NCBI GenBank assembly: GCA_900473685.1
Contig: UCNE01000023.1
Span: 62,001-126,000, forward strand
Source: Hyphomicrobiales bacterium
GTDB taxonomy: Bacteria; Pseudomonadota; Alphaproteobacteria; Rhizobiales; Rhizobiaceae
Direction of reading: 5' to 3'
DNA: 64,000 nt
Position numbers and translations under genes: made by a program
Shown here: positions 26,173-34,985 of the stretch, piece after piece
Numbering within the stretch: the first letter of the stretch is position 1
How the letters are laid out: the number at the start of each line of letters is the position of its first letter
The notes under the pieces: generated by a model
Told to the model about the DNA's origin: nothing
What the model saw: only the letters and a program-made list of their open reading frames with translations
Database searches by the model: none

Positions 26173-27290
26173 AAGCCGACGTTCAAAACACGCTCACGGT
26201 TCCGGTCTCTGCCGCACACCATCACAACGAAACCTACTCCGCGTTGGTCTGGCGCCGGCTGAAGCGCTCGTGGACCGGCATGGCAGGCCTCATCCTCGTC
26301 TGCCTGCTGATGCTGATGACGATCTTTGCCGAGTTCTTCTCGCCCGTAGACCCCAAGCTCACCGGCGTCGCCTTTGCGCCGCCGCAGACGATCTCGATCA
26401 CCGATCAGGAGGGCAACCTCGTCTGGCCGCGCACCTATCAGATCGGCGAGGGCACCGAGCTTGACCCGATCACCTTCCAGCCGGTCGTCGGCCCGGACTA
26501 TGCCAACCCGCAAAACCTCGGCTTCTTCGTCAAGGGTTTTAGCTACCGTCTGCTCGGCCTGATCCCCACGGACCGCCATTTCTTTGGCGCCACCGACGGC
26601 ACGCCGGTCAACTTCCTCGGCACCGACAAGTTCGGCCGTGATGTCCTGTCGCGCATCTTCCATGGCTCGCGCGTCTCGCTGATGATCGCGTTGACGGTGG
26701 TGTTCATCGTCACTGTCGTCGGCACGACCGTCGGCATGGTCTCCGGCTATTTCGGCGGCCGCTTCGATGCCTGGATGCAGCGCTTCGTCGAACTGGTCCT
26801 CGCCTTCCCCCAATTGCCGCTCTATCTGGCGCTGACGTCGCTGATCCCGGTAACGGCACCGACCAACGTCTTCCTCGCCTTCGTCATCTTCGTCATGTCG
26901 GCGCTCGGCTGGGCGCAGATGTCGCGCGAGGTGCGCGGCAAGACGCTGGCGCTCGCTAGGATCGACTATGTCCGGGCGGCGATGGCGATCGGCGCGACCG
27001 ACCGGCGCATCATCTTCCAGCACATTTTCCCCAATGTGATGAGCCACGTGATCGTCTCGGTGACGCTGGCGATCCCGAGCGTGGTGCTACTCGAATCCTT
27101 CCTCGGTTTCCTCGGCTTTGCGGTCAAACCGCCGCTAATGTCCTGGGGACTGATGCTGCAGGATACCGCCACCTATTCCGTCATCGGGTCCTACCCCTGG
27201 ATCCTTTCCCCCGTGGCCTTCGTGCTGATCACCGTCTTTGCGTTCAATGCGCTCGGCGATGGCCTGCGCGACGCCGTCGACCCATACTGA
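26169..27290 (+). CDS. agpC: ABC permease, DppC type (AgpC)
   Basis: 373-residue permease of the DppC/OppC type. It has an N-terminal cytoplasmic segment, TM1 (MAGLILVCLLMLMTIFAEF), a roughly 100-residue periplasmic insertion, and the conserved FGRDVLSRIFHGSRVSL. The EAA loop YVRAAMAIGATDRRIIFQHIFPN is present in parts. The insertion includes LTGVAFAPPQ and makes it longer than E. coli DppC (about 300). The start overlaps agpB by four bases, and the ATPase gene follows after 10 bases. Confidence 0.92.
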   Translation: MKADVQNTLTVPVSAAHHHNETYSALVWRRLKRSWTGMAGLILVCLLMLMTIFAEFFSPVDPKLTGVAFAPPQTISITDQEGNLVWPRTYQIGEGTELDPITFQPVVGPDYANPQNLGFFVKGFSYRLLGLIPTDRHFFGATDGTPVNFLGTDKFGRDVLSRIFHGSRVSLMIALTVVFIVTVVGTTVGMVSGYFGGRFDAWMQRFVELVLAFPQLPLYLALTSLIPVTAPTNVFLAFVIFVMSALGWAQMSREVRGKTLALARIDYVRAAMAIGATDRRIIFQHIFPNVMSHVIVSVTLAIPSVVLLESFLGFLGFAVKPPLMSWGLMLQDTATYSVIGSYPWILSPVAFVLITVFAFNALGDGLRDAVDPY

Positions 27291-27300
27291 GGAGACGACC

Positions 27301-28971
27301 ATGGCACTCGTGGACATCAGCCTGCTTGCCCCCGAACAACGGCACGACCATGCCACTTCCGTCGGCGCACCGATCATCGACGCCCGCCATGTCGGCGTGA
27401 CCTTCAAGGTCGAGGGTGGTTCGGTCGACGCCGTCAAGAACGTCTCCTTCCAGCTTTATCGCGGCGAAACCATCGCAGTCGTCGGCGAATCCGGCTCAGG
27501 AAAATCGGTGACGGCCCGGACCATCATGGGTCTGCTCACCAAGCGCGCTTCGGTTTCTGCCCGTTCCAGTATCGAGTACGACGGCAAGAACGTGCTCAAA
27601 TTCTCCGACCGGCAGCGCAGGACGCTGCGCGGCAACCGCATTTCGATGATCTTCCAGGAGCCGATGAGCTCGCTCAACCCGGTCTATACGATCGGCGCTC
27701 AGATCATCGAGGCGATCCGCGTGCACCAGAAGATGAATCGCAAACAGGCGGCCGAGCGCACGCTGGAACTGCTCCGCCAGGTACAAATCCCCGATCCGGA
27801 AGCTCGCCTCAACCAGTATCCGCACCAGTTGTCCGGCGGCCAGCGCCAGCGCATCATGATCGCCATGGCGCTCGCCAACAATCCCGACGTGCTGATCGCC
27901 GACGAACCGACGACCGCGCTCGACGTCACGGTGCAGGCCCAAATCCTCAACCTGATCCGCGACCTGCAGAAGACGCTTGGCATGGCGGTGATCCTGATCA
28001 CCCACGACCTCACCGTCGTGCGGCAATTCTCCGACTATGTCTATGTGATGCAAAACGGCGAGGTGAAGGAACACAACACCACGCCGGCGCTTTTTCAGAA
28101 CCCGCAGCACCCCTACACGAAGCATCTGCTCAACTCCGAGCCGAAGGGCATGGCAAACCCGATGCCGGTCGATTCCGCCGCCATCCTCGAAGGCCGCAAT
28201 GTCCGGGTTTCCTTCATGCTCAAGCATGGCGGCTTCTTCAAGCCGCAGCTGAAGGAACTGGTCGCGGTCGATAGCCTCAGCCTCAAGCTGCATCGCCACG
28301 AAACGCTTGGCCTCGTCGGCGAATCCGGCTCGGGAAAGACCACCTTCGGCCAGGCGCTGGTCAAGCTCTTGACGGCCGAGAGCGGCGAAATCCTGTTCGA
28401 TGGCCAGTCGATCGAAAAGAACAGCCGCGACCAGATGCGGCCTTTGCGGTCACGCATGCAGATCGTCTTCCAAGATCCGTTCTCGTCTCTCAACCCCCGC
28501 ATGTCGGTCGGCCAGATCATCGAGGAAGGCCTGATCGTCAACAAGCTCGGAGCCACCCGCAACGAACGGCTGGACCGGGTGAGGGAAGCGCTCAACAGCG
28601 CTGGGCTGCCCAACAACATCCTGTCGCGTTTCCCGCACGAATTTTCCGGCGGCCAGCGCCAGCGCATCGCCATTGCCCGTGCGGTCGCGCTGGAGCCGGA
28701 ATTCATCCTGCTTGACGAGCCGACTTCGGCGCTCGACCTCTCGGTGCAGGCCCAGATCATCGAACTGCTGCGCAAGCTGCAGGACGAGAAAGGACTGAGC
28801 TACCTCTTCATCTCCCACGATCTCAAAGTCGTGCGCGCACTCTGCCACCGCGTGGTGGTGATGCAGCATGGCAAGATCGTTGAAGAGGGCCCGGTCGAAG
28901 ACGTTCTTACCCATCCCAAGACCGCCTACACCGAACGGCTCGTGCGCGCCGCCTTCGACGTAGCCGCTTAA
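27301..28971 (+). CDS. agpD: Fused dual ABC ATPase (DppD-DppF type, AgpD)
   Basis: 556-residue protein with two complete nucleotide-binding domains in one chain. Domain 1 (about 25-290) has Walker [11 protein letters not shown], signature LSGGQRQRI and Walker [13 protein letters not shown]. Domain 2 (about 305-550) has [24 protein letters not shown] and [12 protein letters not shown]. All catalytic motifs look intact in both halves. It replaces the separate DppD and DppF subunits of peptide importers. The ribosome site GAGGAG overlaps the agpC stop, so translation is probably coupled. Confidence 0.92.
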   Translation: MALVDISLLAPEQRHDHATSVGAPIIDARHVGVTFKVEGGSVDAVKNVSFQLYRGETIAVVGESGSGKSVTARTIMGLLTKRASVSARSSIEYDGKNVLKFSDRQRRTLRGNRISMIFQEPMSSLNPVYTIGAQIIEAIRVHQKMNRKQAAERTLELLRQVQIPDPEARLNQYPHQLSGGQRQRIMIAMALANNPDVLIADEPTTALDVTVQAQILNLIRDLQKTLGMAVILITHDLTVVRQFSDYVYVMQNGEVKEHNTTPALFQNPQHPYTKHLLNSEPKGMANPMPVDSAAILEGRNVRVSFMLKHGGFFKPQLKELVAVDSLSLKLHRHETLGLVGESGSGKTTFGQALVKLLTAESGEILFDGQSIEKNSRDQMRPLRSRMQIVFQDPFSSLNPRMSVGQIIEEGLIVNKLGATRNERLDRVREALNSAGLPNNILSRFPHEFSGGQRQRIAIARAVALEPEFILLDEPTSALDLSVQAQIIELLRKLQDEKGLSYLFISHDLKVVRALCHRVVVMQHGKIVEEGPVEDVLTHPKTAYTERLVRAAFDVAA

Positions 28972-28988
28972 AGCAAAGAGGCCTATCC

Positions 28989-30359
28989 ATGACCAGACAA
29001 CCCAAGATCACCTTCATCGGCGCGGGCTCGACCGTGTTCATGAAAAACATCATCGGCGACGTGCTGCAGCGTCCGGCTTTGTCAGGCGCAAAGATCGCGC
29101 TGATGGACATCAATCCGCAGCGGCTCGAGGAAAGCGAAGTCGTCGTCAGCAAGCTGATCTCGACGCTCGGTGCCAAGGCCACCATCGAGCTGCACTCCAA
29201 TCAGCGCAAGGCGCTCGATGGCGCCGATTTCGTCGTCGTCGCCTTCCAGATCGGCGGCTTTGAGCCCTGCACCGTCACCGATTTTGAAGTGCCGAAGAAA
29301 TACGGCCTGCGCCAGACCATCGCCGATACGCTCGGCGTCGGTGGCATCATGCGTGGCCTGCGCACCGTGCCGCATCTCTGGTCGATCTGCGAAGACATGA
29401 TGCAGGTCTGCCCCGAGGCAATCCTGCTGCAATACGTCAACCCGATGGCGATCAACACCTGGGCGATCGCCGAAAAGTACCCGAAGATCAAGCAGGTCGG
29501 CCTCTGCCATTCCGTCCAGGGCACGGCGATGGAACTCGCCCACGATCTCGATATTCCCTACGAGGAAATCCGCTACCGCTCGGCCGGTATCAACCACATG
29601 GCCTTCTTCCTGAAGTTCGAGCATCGCCAGGCCGACGGCTCCTACCGCGATCTCTATCCGGATCTGGTGCGCGGTTACCGCGAAGGCCGGGCACCAAAGC
29701 CGACCTGGAATCCGCGTTGCCCCAACAAGGTCCGCTATGAGATGCTGACCCGGCTGGGCTATTTCGTCACTGAAAGCTCGGAGCACTTTGCCGAATACAC
29801 GCCCTATTTCATCAAGGAAGGCCGCGAGGACCTGATCGAGAAATTCGGCATTCCGCTCGATGAATACCCCAAGCGCTGCATCGAACAGGTCGAAAAGTGG
29901 AAAGGCCAGGCTGCCGCATTCCGCTCGGCCGACAAGATCGAAGTCGCGCAATCGAAGGAATATGCCTCCTCGATCATGAATTCGGTCTGGACCGGCGAAC
30001 CCTCGGTCATCTATGGCAACCTGCGCAACAATGGCAGCATCACCTCGCTGCCGGACAATTGCGCCGCCGAAGTGCCGTGCCTGGTCGATGAAAACGGCAT
30101 CCAGCCGACCTATATCGGCGCCCTGCCGCCGCAACTGACGGCGCTGATCCGCACCAATATCAACGTGCAGGAACTGACGGTCGCGGCGATGATGACGCAG
30201 AACCGCGAGCATCTCTATCATGCCGCGATGATGGATCCGCATACGGCCGCGGAACTCGATCTCGACCAGATCTGGTCCCTGACCGACGACCTTCTCGCTG
30301 CCCACGGCACCTGGATCCCGGAATGGGCCCGCGTTTCGAAAAAGGTCCAAGCCGCGTAA
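28989..30359 (+). CDS. agaL2: GH4 family alpha-galactosidase (second copy)
   Basis: 456-residue GH4 enzyme, clearly related to but diverged from the first copy. It has FIGAGSTVFMKNIIGDVL (Rossmann loop), LLQYVNPMAINTWAIAEKYP in parts, GLCHSVQGTAMELAHDL with the metal Cys-His, and SAGINHMAFFLKFEH. Its pattern is closer to E. coli MelA than the 490-residue copy is. It is last in the agp operon, starts 17 bases after agpD and is followed by a strong terminator. The two enzymes may split substrates by linkage or sugar. Confidence 0.92.
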   Translation: MTRQPKITFIGAGSTVFMKNIIGDVLQRPALSGAKIALMDINPQRLEESEVVVSKLISTLGAKATIELHSNQRKALDGADFVVVAFQIGGFEPCTVTDFEVPKKYGLRQTIADTLGVGGIMRGLRTVPHLWSICEDMMQVCPEAILLQYVNPMAINTWAIAEKYPKIKQVGLCHSVQGTAMELAHDLDIPYEEIRYRSAGINHMAFFLKFEHRQADGSYRDLYPDLVRGYREGRAPKPTWNPRCPNKVRYEMLTRLGYFVTESSEHFAEYTPYFIKEGREDLIEKFGIPLDEYPKRCIEQVEKWKGQAAAFRSADKIEVAQSKEYASSIMNSVWTGEPSVIYGNLRNNGSITSLPDNCAAEVPCLVDENGIQPTYIGALPPQLTALIRTNINVQELTVAAMMTQNREHLYHAAMMDPHTAAELDLDQIWSLTDDLLAAHGTWIPEWARVSKKVQAA

Positions 30360-30383
30360 CGCCCCTCCCCGTTGCGTGACAGG

Positions 30384-30415
30384 AAGCCCCGGAACAACAA
30401 TTCCGGGGTTTTCCT
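30384..30415 (+). terminator. Rho-independent terminator after agaL2
   Basis: Eight-base perfect arms CCCCGGAA and TTCCGGGG around a 6-base loop, extended by AAG/TTT, then TTTTCCTTTT. It lies 25 bases after the agaL2 stop and closes the alpha-galactoside operon. Confidence 0.9.
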
Positions 30416-30473
30416 TTTGTCCGAGGTATGGTCGAAAGGAATGACACACCGCCGCCCCCTGCAGGAGACAAAC

Positions 30474-31220
30474 ATGCCCGCCACCCTCGCCCGCCAGCTA
30501 TCAGACGCCGATAACACGGGAATCCGGCTAACATCTGCATCGCTCACCGAACCCGCCACGCCCGCTGAAGCCTTTGCCGTTCAGCGCGAAACGCTTTCCC
30601 TGAACAATTGGCTGACTGGCGGCTACAAGGTGGCGATCCGTCCGGATGGCAGCTCGGTCTCGGCGCCAATGGCGCATATTACCCATGCCAGCGAATCCGG
30701 CACCGCAGGTTTCGAGCGCCCTGCCGTTGATGCGCTGGAAGTGGAAATCTGCTTCGTGCTCGGCAAGGATCTCGCCGCCCCTGGTGGCACGCCCTATACC
30801 CGCGAAACGTTGCTCGCCCACGTCGCCACCATCTCGTCCGGCGTTGAGTTCCTTGGCCACCGGCTGGATGACGGCAGCAAGTCGCCTGCCCTGCTGTTCC
30901 TCGCCGACCGCCTCGGCAACGCCGGCTACGTCTTGGGCGAAGAGCTGCCCGCAAAGGTGATCGAACCCGGCCAGGCCTATCCGCTGACCATCACCGTCAA
31001 TGGCGATACGGTTTTCACCGGCCCCGGCAAACACCCCAACGACGACCCCGTCGCCGCCTTCCTGCTGTTCGCCAACGCCTTGACCGAACCGGTCGCCAAA
31101 GGCCGCATCATCACCACCGGCAGCCTCTGCGGCGCCCTCCCGCTCCCCGCCCGCGCCGCCATTGCCATCAGCGGGTTTACCACACTGACGGTCACGGCGG
31201 CATCGACGCGGGAGGGATGA
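30474..31220 (+). CDS. 2-keto-4-pentenoate hydratase family protein
   Basis: 248-residue protein of the fumarylacetoacetase/hydratase fold. Features are YKVAIRPDGSSVSAPM near residue 45, VEICFVLGKDL with acidic metal ligands, SGVEFLGHRLDD, and the C-terminal ITTGSLCGALPLPAR. MhpD-type members add water to 2-hydroxypentadienoate; others act on sugar-acid intermediates. AGGAG lies seven bases before the ATG at 30474. The gene stands alone after the agp terminator and next to a repeat-rich intergenic stretch. The substrate is undetermined, but its position by a sugar-acid cluster may be relevant. Confidence 0.8.
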   Translation: MPATLARQLSDADNTGIRLTSASLTEPATPAEAFAVQRETLSLNNWLTGGYKVAIRPDGSSVSAPMAHITHASESGTAGFERPAVDALEVEICFVLGKDLAAPGGTPYTRETLLAHVATISSGVEFLGHRLDDGSKSPALLFLADRLGNAGYVLGEELPAKVIEPGQAYPLTITVNGDTVFTGPGKHPNDDPVAAFLLFANALTEPVAKGRIITTGSLCGALPLPARAAIAISGFTTLTVTAASTREG

Positions 31221-31430
31221 GGCGGGGCGGATTGCTGCGCCGGATCGGTGAGACCCAACTTTGGGTCTCACTCCGAAATGGCAGTGCGTATACCTTAAAG
31301 AAAAATCATCCTACAAAGAAAAATCATCCTACGCCGCAGATGGGACGCGCTGGATCCTGGAACAGGCCCGGGATGACGGGGACACCGGGAGCGGCACTGC
31401 GAATAAAAACGTCCGCCAAATACCCCCGTC
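31221..31430. repeat. Repeat-rich intergenic element
   Basis: 210 bases between convergent genes containing three structures. A hairpin lies at 31248-31271 (11-bp arms GTGAGACCCAA/TTGGGTCTCAC, 2-base centre). Two exact tandem copies of AAAGAAAAATCATCCTAC lie at 31297-31314 and 31315-31332. A segment at 31349-31378 (GCTGGATCCTGG...GGGATGACG) resembles the mosaic palindromic repeats common between genes in Rhizobiales. An ORF read through it carries a peptide duplicate from the tandem repeat and is not credible. Confidence 0.65.
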
Positions 31431-32129
31431 CTACCGCAACCACCCGGCATAATCCGGCACCAGCAGATGCAGCGGCGCCTCGTCCTCGTCGATGCCGGAA
31501 AACCGGGTCACCGCCGGGTCCTCGAAAATGTTGTCGGTATTATCGTCGTTGACGGTCGAAACCTCGGCGACGAAGACGTCGGCGCCCTCACCCCAGAAGG
31601 CGTGCCAATCACCTGGCATCAATGTCACGCTTTCACCGGCGGCAAGCTTGAGTTTGTGACCGGGCGCCAGATCGCGCCATATGCCGTCGGTCGCCACGCG
31701 CGTTCCCTTGCTGCGGTCGCATTGACCTTCGGTATCGCCGAACAACTCAACCACCAGCGTTCCACCGCCGCGATTGATGATGTCCTCGGCCTTCAGCAGA
31801 TGCCGGTGCATCGGGGTCAGCTGGTCCTTGCGGGCGATCATCGCCTTTTCCGCATAGAGCATGCCGCGCCCACGCTGGAGATCGGCAAAGCGGCCGTTGC
31901 GGACGGTGAAGAGAAACAATCCGGTCTTTTCGAAATCTCCGAGACCGAAATCGGTGATATCCCAACCGAGCGAGACGCCGGTGATACCGTCAATCTCGCC
32001 TTTGCGCGCCTGCAGCTCTCCCGGTGACCAGCGTGAAAACGGCGGCAGGATGAGGCCGAAAGATCGCATGAAAGCCTCGCTCTCGCGCATGATGGCATTG
32101 ATGGCGCTGCGTTTCATCGGAATGCTCAT
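31431..32129 (-). CDS. D-lyxose/D-mannose ketol-isomerase family protein
   Basis: 232-residue cupin-type sugar isomerase. The cupin metal site is seen in QLTPMHRHLLKAEDIINRGGG (His-His-Glu), with later ligands in LMPGDWHAFWGEG. Members convert D-lyxose to D-xylulose and D-mannose to D-fructose. It is third in a leftward operon GntR-SDR-isomerase (10-base gap after the SDR gene). With UxuA across the divergent promoter, the cluster looks like a rare-sugar or hexuronate/mannonate pathway. Confidence 0.85.
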   Translation of the reverse strand: MSIPMKRSAINAIMRESEAFMRSFGLILPPFSRWSPGELQARKGEIDGITGVSLGWDITDFGLGDFEKTGLFLFTVRNGRFADLQRGRGMLYAEKAMIARKDQLTPMHRHLLKAEDIINRGGGTLVVELFGDTEGQCDRSKGTRVATDGIWRDLAPGHKLKLAAGESVTLMPGDWHAFWGEGADVFVAEVSTVNDDNTDNIFEDPAVTRFSGIDEDEAPLHLLVPDYAGWLR

Positions 32130-32139
32130 GGTCTCTCCC

Positions 32140-32925
32140 TTAGCGAACGCCGATGCCGGCCGTCAGGCCGCCGTCGATCCGGTGATCCGATCCTGTGATG
32201 AAGCCCGCCTTGTCGGAGGCGAGGAAAGCCGCAAGCGCTGCCACCTCCTCCGGCTCGCCGATCCGGCCAAGCGGATGGGCGGCGCCGAACCGTTGGAAAA
32301 CGGCATCGATATCGGCATCGTCACCCTCGAATGTCCGCGCCGCCAGTTCCAGGATCGGCGTGCGCACCGAGCCCGGACTGATCGACACGACCCGGATGCG
32401 ATCGGCGGCAAAATCCAGCGCCATCGCCCGCGTCAAGGCATGGATCGCACCTTTGGAGGCGACATAGGCGGATACGCCGCTCTGGCAGGCGTGGCCCTGC
32501 ACGCTCGACAGATTGACGATGACGCCGCCGCCGCGCTTGCGCATCTCCGGCACGCCGAATTCCGCCGTCAGGTGGATCGAGCCGACATTGACTGCTATGC
32601 AGCGCATGAAGACCTCGAACTGGGTCGTCTCCGCCGTGCCATATGGGTGAACAGCGGCCGAGTTGACGATGATATCGATGCCGCCGAACGCCGCAATGGC
32701 GGACGCCATGGCACGCTGCACATCGGCAGGGGTGGAGACATCGGCGTGAAAGACGGTGAGTGCCAGATTCTCGGCGGCAGCCATCGTCTGAAGCTCGGTA
32801 TTGGCCGCCTGATCGATCCCGAGCGCGGCAACGGCCGCGCCCTGCCGGGCCAAGTGCAGGGCGACCGCCCGGCCGATGCCCGTCGTTCCAGTGACCACCG
32901 CGACTTTTCCGGCAAATTCATGCAT
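32140..32925 (-). CDS. SDR-family oxidoreductase
   Basis: 261-residue classical short-chain dehydrogenase. It has the cofactor loop VVTGTTGIGRAVALHL (TGxxxGIG), NSAAVHPYG (NAA variant), catalytic Ser in VNLSSVQGH, YVASKGA (YxxxK) and the C-terminal FITGSDHRIDGGLTAG. Its start overlaps the GntR stop by 8 bases. It may oxidise or reduce a sugar acid such as mannonate/fructuronate or a gluconate epimer. This is inferred from uxuA nearby and the absence of a uxuB-type long-chain dehydrogenase in the window. Confidence 0.88.
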   Translation of the reverse strand: MHEFAGKVAVVTGTTGIGRAVALHLARQGAAVAALGIDQAANTELQTMAAAENLALTVFHADVSTPADVQRAMASAIAAFGGIDIIVNSAAVHPYGTAETTQFEVFMRCIAVNVGSIHLTAEFGVPEMRKRGGGVIVNLSSVQGHACQSGVSAYVASKGAIHALTRAMALDFAADRIRVVSISPGSVRTPILELAARTFEGDDADIDAVFQRFGAAHPLGRIGEPEEVAALAAFLASDKAGFITGSDHRIDGGLTAGIGVR

Positions 32926-33655
32926 CGCCTGTCCCCCGTCCATTGGCCGCTTCCCATCCCGCGGTTTGCCCGCCTCGCGCCGCTGGAATAAACTCCAGCC
33001 CCGCATCGAGATGCCGGTCCATGTGATAGGCAAATCCGATCCGGTCACGGTCGCGCAACGCCCTGACGATGTCGGCATGTTCGGCGGCAACGCTTTCAAG
33101 CACCAGCCGCTGCGACTTGCCGGCCAGCATCAACCGCCCGATCACCGGTTTCAGCATGCCGTAGGTTTCCGACAGCGTGCGGTTTCCGGCCGCATCCACC
33201 ATCAGCTTGTGGAACTGATAGTCCAACTCGGACGCCTCTTCCGGCGTACCCGCCTGCCGTATCCGCGCATTGAGCATCTCCATCCCTTCAAGGGTTTCCT
33301 CGGTGATCCGGGTCGAGAGCAGATCGAACAGGTTGATCTCGGTCAGCCGCCGGTAGCCCTGGATATCGCGGAAGGCATCGACGGAAATATCCATGGCGAA
33401 GGAAAACAGATCGCGCATCGCCGACTGGTGCTGATCGGTCAGTACCGCACCGACCTTCTGCCGGGATTCGGCCACGCCATAGGCCTTCAGCGTCCGGAAT
33501 GCCTCGCGCACCGTGTTGCGGCTGGCATCGAACATGACGGCGAGCTCCGCCTCGCTTGGCAGAACGTCGCCGACGGTCAGCCCACGCTCGCGGATAAGAT
33601 CGCGGATATGGTCCACCATTCCGTCAACGGCAGAACCCCGCACGCCGTTCTCCAT
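32918..33655 (-). CDS. GntR/FCD-family transcriptional regulator
   Basis: 245-residue FadR-subfamily regulator. The N-terminal winged helix (about 10-75) contains LPSEAELAVMFDASRNTVREAFRTL, followed by an all-helical FCD ligand domain with metal-binding His/Asp positions such as LDYQFHKLMVDAAGN. The ATG at 33655 has AAGGAG six bases upstream; a longer frame to 33697 would run over a candidate operator. It leads the SDR-isomerase operon and is divergent from uxuA. It probably represses both directions until a sugar acid binds, as UxuR/ExuR-type FCD proteins do. Confidence 0.9.
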   Translation of the reverse strand: MENGVRGSAVDGMVDHIRDLIRERGLTVGDVLPSEAELAVMFDASRNTVREAFRTLKAYGVAESRQKVGAVLTDQHQSAMRDLFSFAMDISVDAFRDIQGYRRLTEINLFDLLSTRITEETLEGMEMLNARIRQAGTPEEASELDYQFHKLMVDAAGNRTLSETYGMLKPVIGRLMLAGKSQRLVLESVAAEHADIVRALRDRDRIGFAYHMDRHLDAGLEFIPAARGGQTAGWEAANGRGTGDA

Positions 33656-33778
33656 GCCATTCTCCTTGCCTATTGTACGGCAGCATATGTCCGACATAAT
33701 GATCGGATCAACTCTTCCGTATTGATTTTTTGAAAATTACCGCATTAATTGTCCAACATTATAATGGGAGAGATCGAC
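33656..33778. promoter_or_regulatory. Divergent GntR-operon/uxuA promoter with two candidate operators
   Basis: 123 bases between divergent operons. TATGTCCGACATA at 33686-33698 is a perfect odd palindrome. TTGTCCAACATTAT at 33749-33762 repeats the same core (TGTCCRACATWAT) 62 bases away. Both fit the T-GT-N-AC-A style of FCD-family GntR sites. One lies near each gene start, as expected for dual repression. Confidence 0.55.
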
Positions 33779-34954
33779 ATGCTCGAAAGCTGGCGCTGGT
33801 TTGGACCACAGGACCCGGTCACTCTTTCGGATGCGCGCCAGGCGGGCGCACATGGTGTCGTCACCGCCCTTCACCATATTTACGATGGCCGTATCTGGAC
33901 ACCGGATGACATTGCCGAGCGTATGGCGCTAGTCAGGAAAGCCGGGATGATCTGGTCCGTCTGCGAATCCATCCCCGTCAATTCGGCGATCAAGCGGCGC
34001 GACGGCGAATGGCGGCGCTATATTGACGCCTGGAAACAGAGTCTGGCCAATCTCGGCAAGGGCGGCGTGCCGGTGATCTGCTACAATTTCATGCCGGTGG
34101 TCGACTGGACTCGCACCAACCTGATGTACCCGACCGAGGCCGGCGGCTTCGCGCTGCGCTTCGACATGATCGATTTCGTCGCCTATGACGTCTTCGTGCT
34201 CAAGCGCCGCGCCGCCGAAGAAAGCTACGCGCCGGATGTCATCGAGGCTGCAAGACAGCGGCTTACAGGAATGAGCAAAGACGAAATCCTGACGCTTGAA
34301 AAGAACATCATTGCCGGTCTTCCGGGCGGCGAGGACAGTCACACACGTGAAAAAATCCGTGCCGAGATTGCCAGTTTCGACGCAGTTTCATCCGACGACA
34401 TGCGCGCCAATCTGATCGAATTCCTCAAGGAAGTCGTGCCTGTCGCGGGTGAAAATGGCGTCCGACTGGCCATTCACCCAGATGACCCGCCGTTCTCGCT
34501 GTTTGGCCTGCCCCGCGTCGTGTCCACGGCGGAGGACGTTCAAACCATCCTCGATGCAGTCAATGAGCCGGCAAATGGCATTACCCTGTGCGCCGGCTCC
34601 TACAGCTCACGCACCGGCAATGACGTGGTTGCCATGGCGAAGCGCTTTGCCGATCGCATTCATTTCGCGCATCTACGCAACGTCAGCAAAGAACCGGACG
34701 GCTCCTTCATCGAATCCGAACATCTGGCCGGTGACGTCAATATGGTCTCGCTGATTTCGGCCCTTCGCGCCGAGGAGCGCCGGCGCGAGAAGGAAGGGCG
34801 CAGCGACACCGTCATCCCGATGCGGCCGGATCACGGCCATCTGCTAATTGACGACCAGAAAAAGACGGTCAATCCCGGTTATTCCTGCATCGGCCGCCTC
34901 AAGGGCCTCGCCGAACTGCGCGGCGTCATCGCCGCCGTCGATCAGCTGACTTAG
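33779..34954 (+). CDS. uxuA: Mannonate dehydratase
   Basis: 391-residue TIM-barrel enzyme that dehydrates D-mannonate to 2-keto-3-deoxygluconate. It shows the UxuA pattern MLESWRWFGPQDPVTL, VICYNFMPVVDWTRT, LAIHPDDPPFSLFGLPRVVST in parts, LCAGSYSSR, the metal-site segment IHFAHLRNV and RPDHGHLL. The ATG at 33779 has GGGAGAG eight bases upstream. It is monocistronic, converging with the yehW gene. Part of glucuronate/mannonate catabolism with the GntR-controlled genes opposite. Confidence 0.95.
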   Translation: MLESWRWFGPQDPVTLSDARQAGAHGVVTALHHIYDGRIWTPDDIAERMALVRKAGMIWSVCESIPVNSAIKRRDGEWRRYIDAWKQSLANLGKGGVPVICYNFMPVVDWTRTNLMYPTEAGGFALRFDMIDFVAYDVFVLKRRAAEESYAPDVIEAARQRLTGMSKDEILTLEKNIIAGLPGGEDSHTREKIRAEIASFDAVSSDDMRANLIEFLKEVVPVAGENGVRLAIHPDDPPFSLFGLPRVVSTAEDVQTILDAVNEPANGITLCAGSYSSRTGNDVVAMAKRFADRIHFAHLRNVSKEPDGSFIESEHLAGDVNMVSLISALRAEERRREKEGRSDTVIPMRPDHGHLLIDDQKKTVNPGYSCIGRLKGLAELRGVIAAVDQLT

Positions 34955-34963
34955 AAAGGTTGA

Positions 34964-34985
34964 GGCGCGGGATCAGGCCCGCGCC
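34964..34985. terminator. Hairpin between convergent uxuA and yehW
   Basis: Eight-base GC-rich arms GGCGCGGG/CCCGCGCC with a 6-base loop, beginning 10 bases after the uxuA stop and overlapping the last codons of yehW. No T run follows on either strand, so termination strength is uncertain. Confidence 0.45.

Noticed and set aside
31297-31332. Short CRISPR-like repeat
   Set aside because: Two directly adjacent 18-bp copies with no spacers and no cas genes; a simple tandem duplication.
31217-31552. 111-codon rightward frame through the repeat element
   Set aside because: It reads through a hairpin and the tandem 18-bp repeat, producing a duplicated peptide, and overlaps the end of the sugar isomerase gene.
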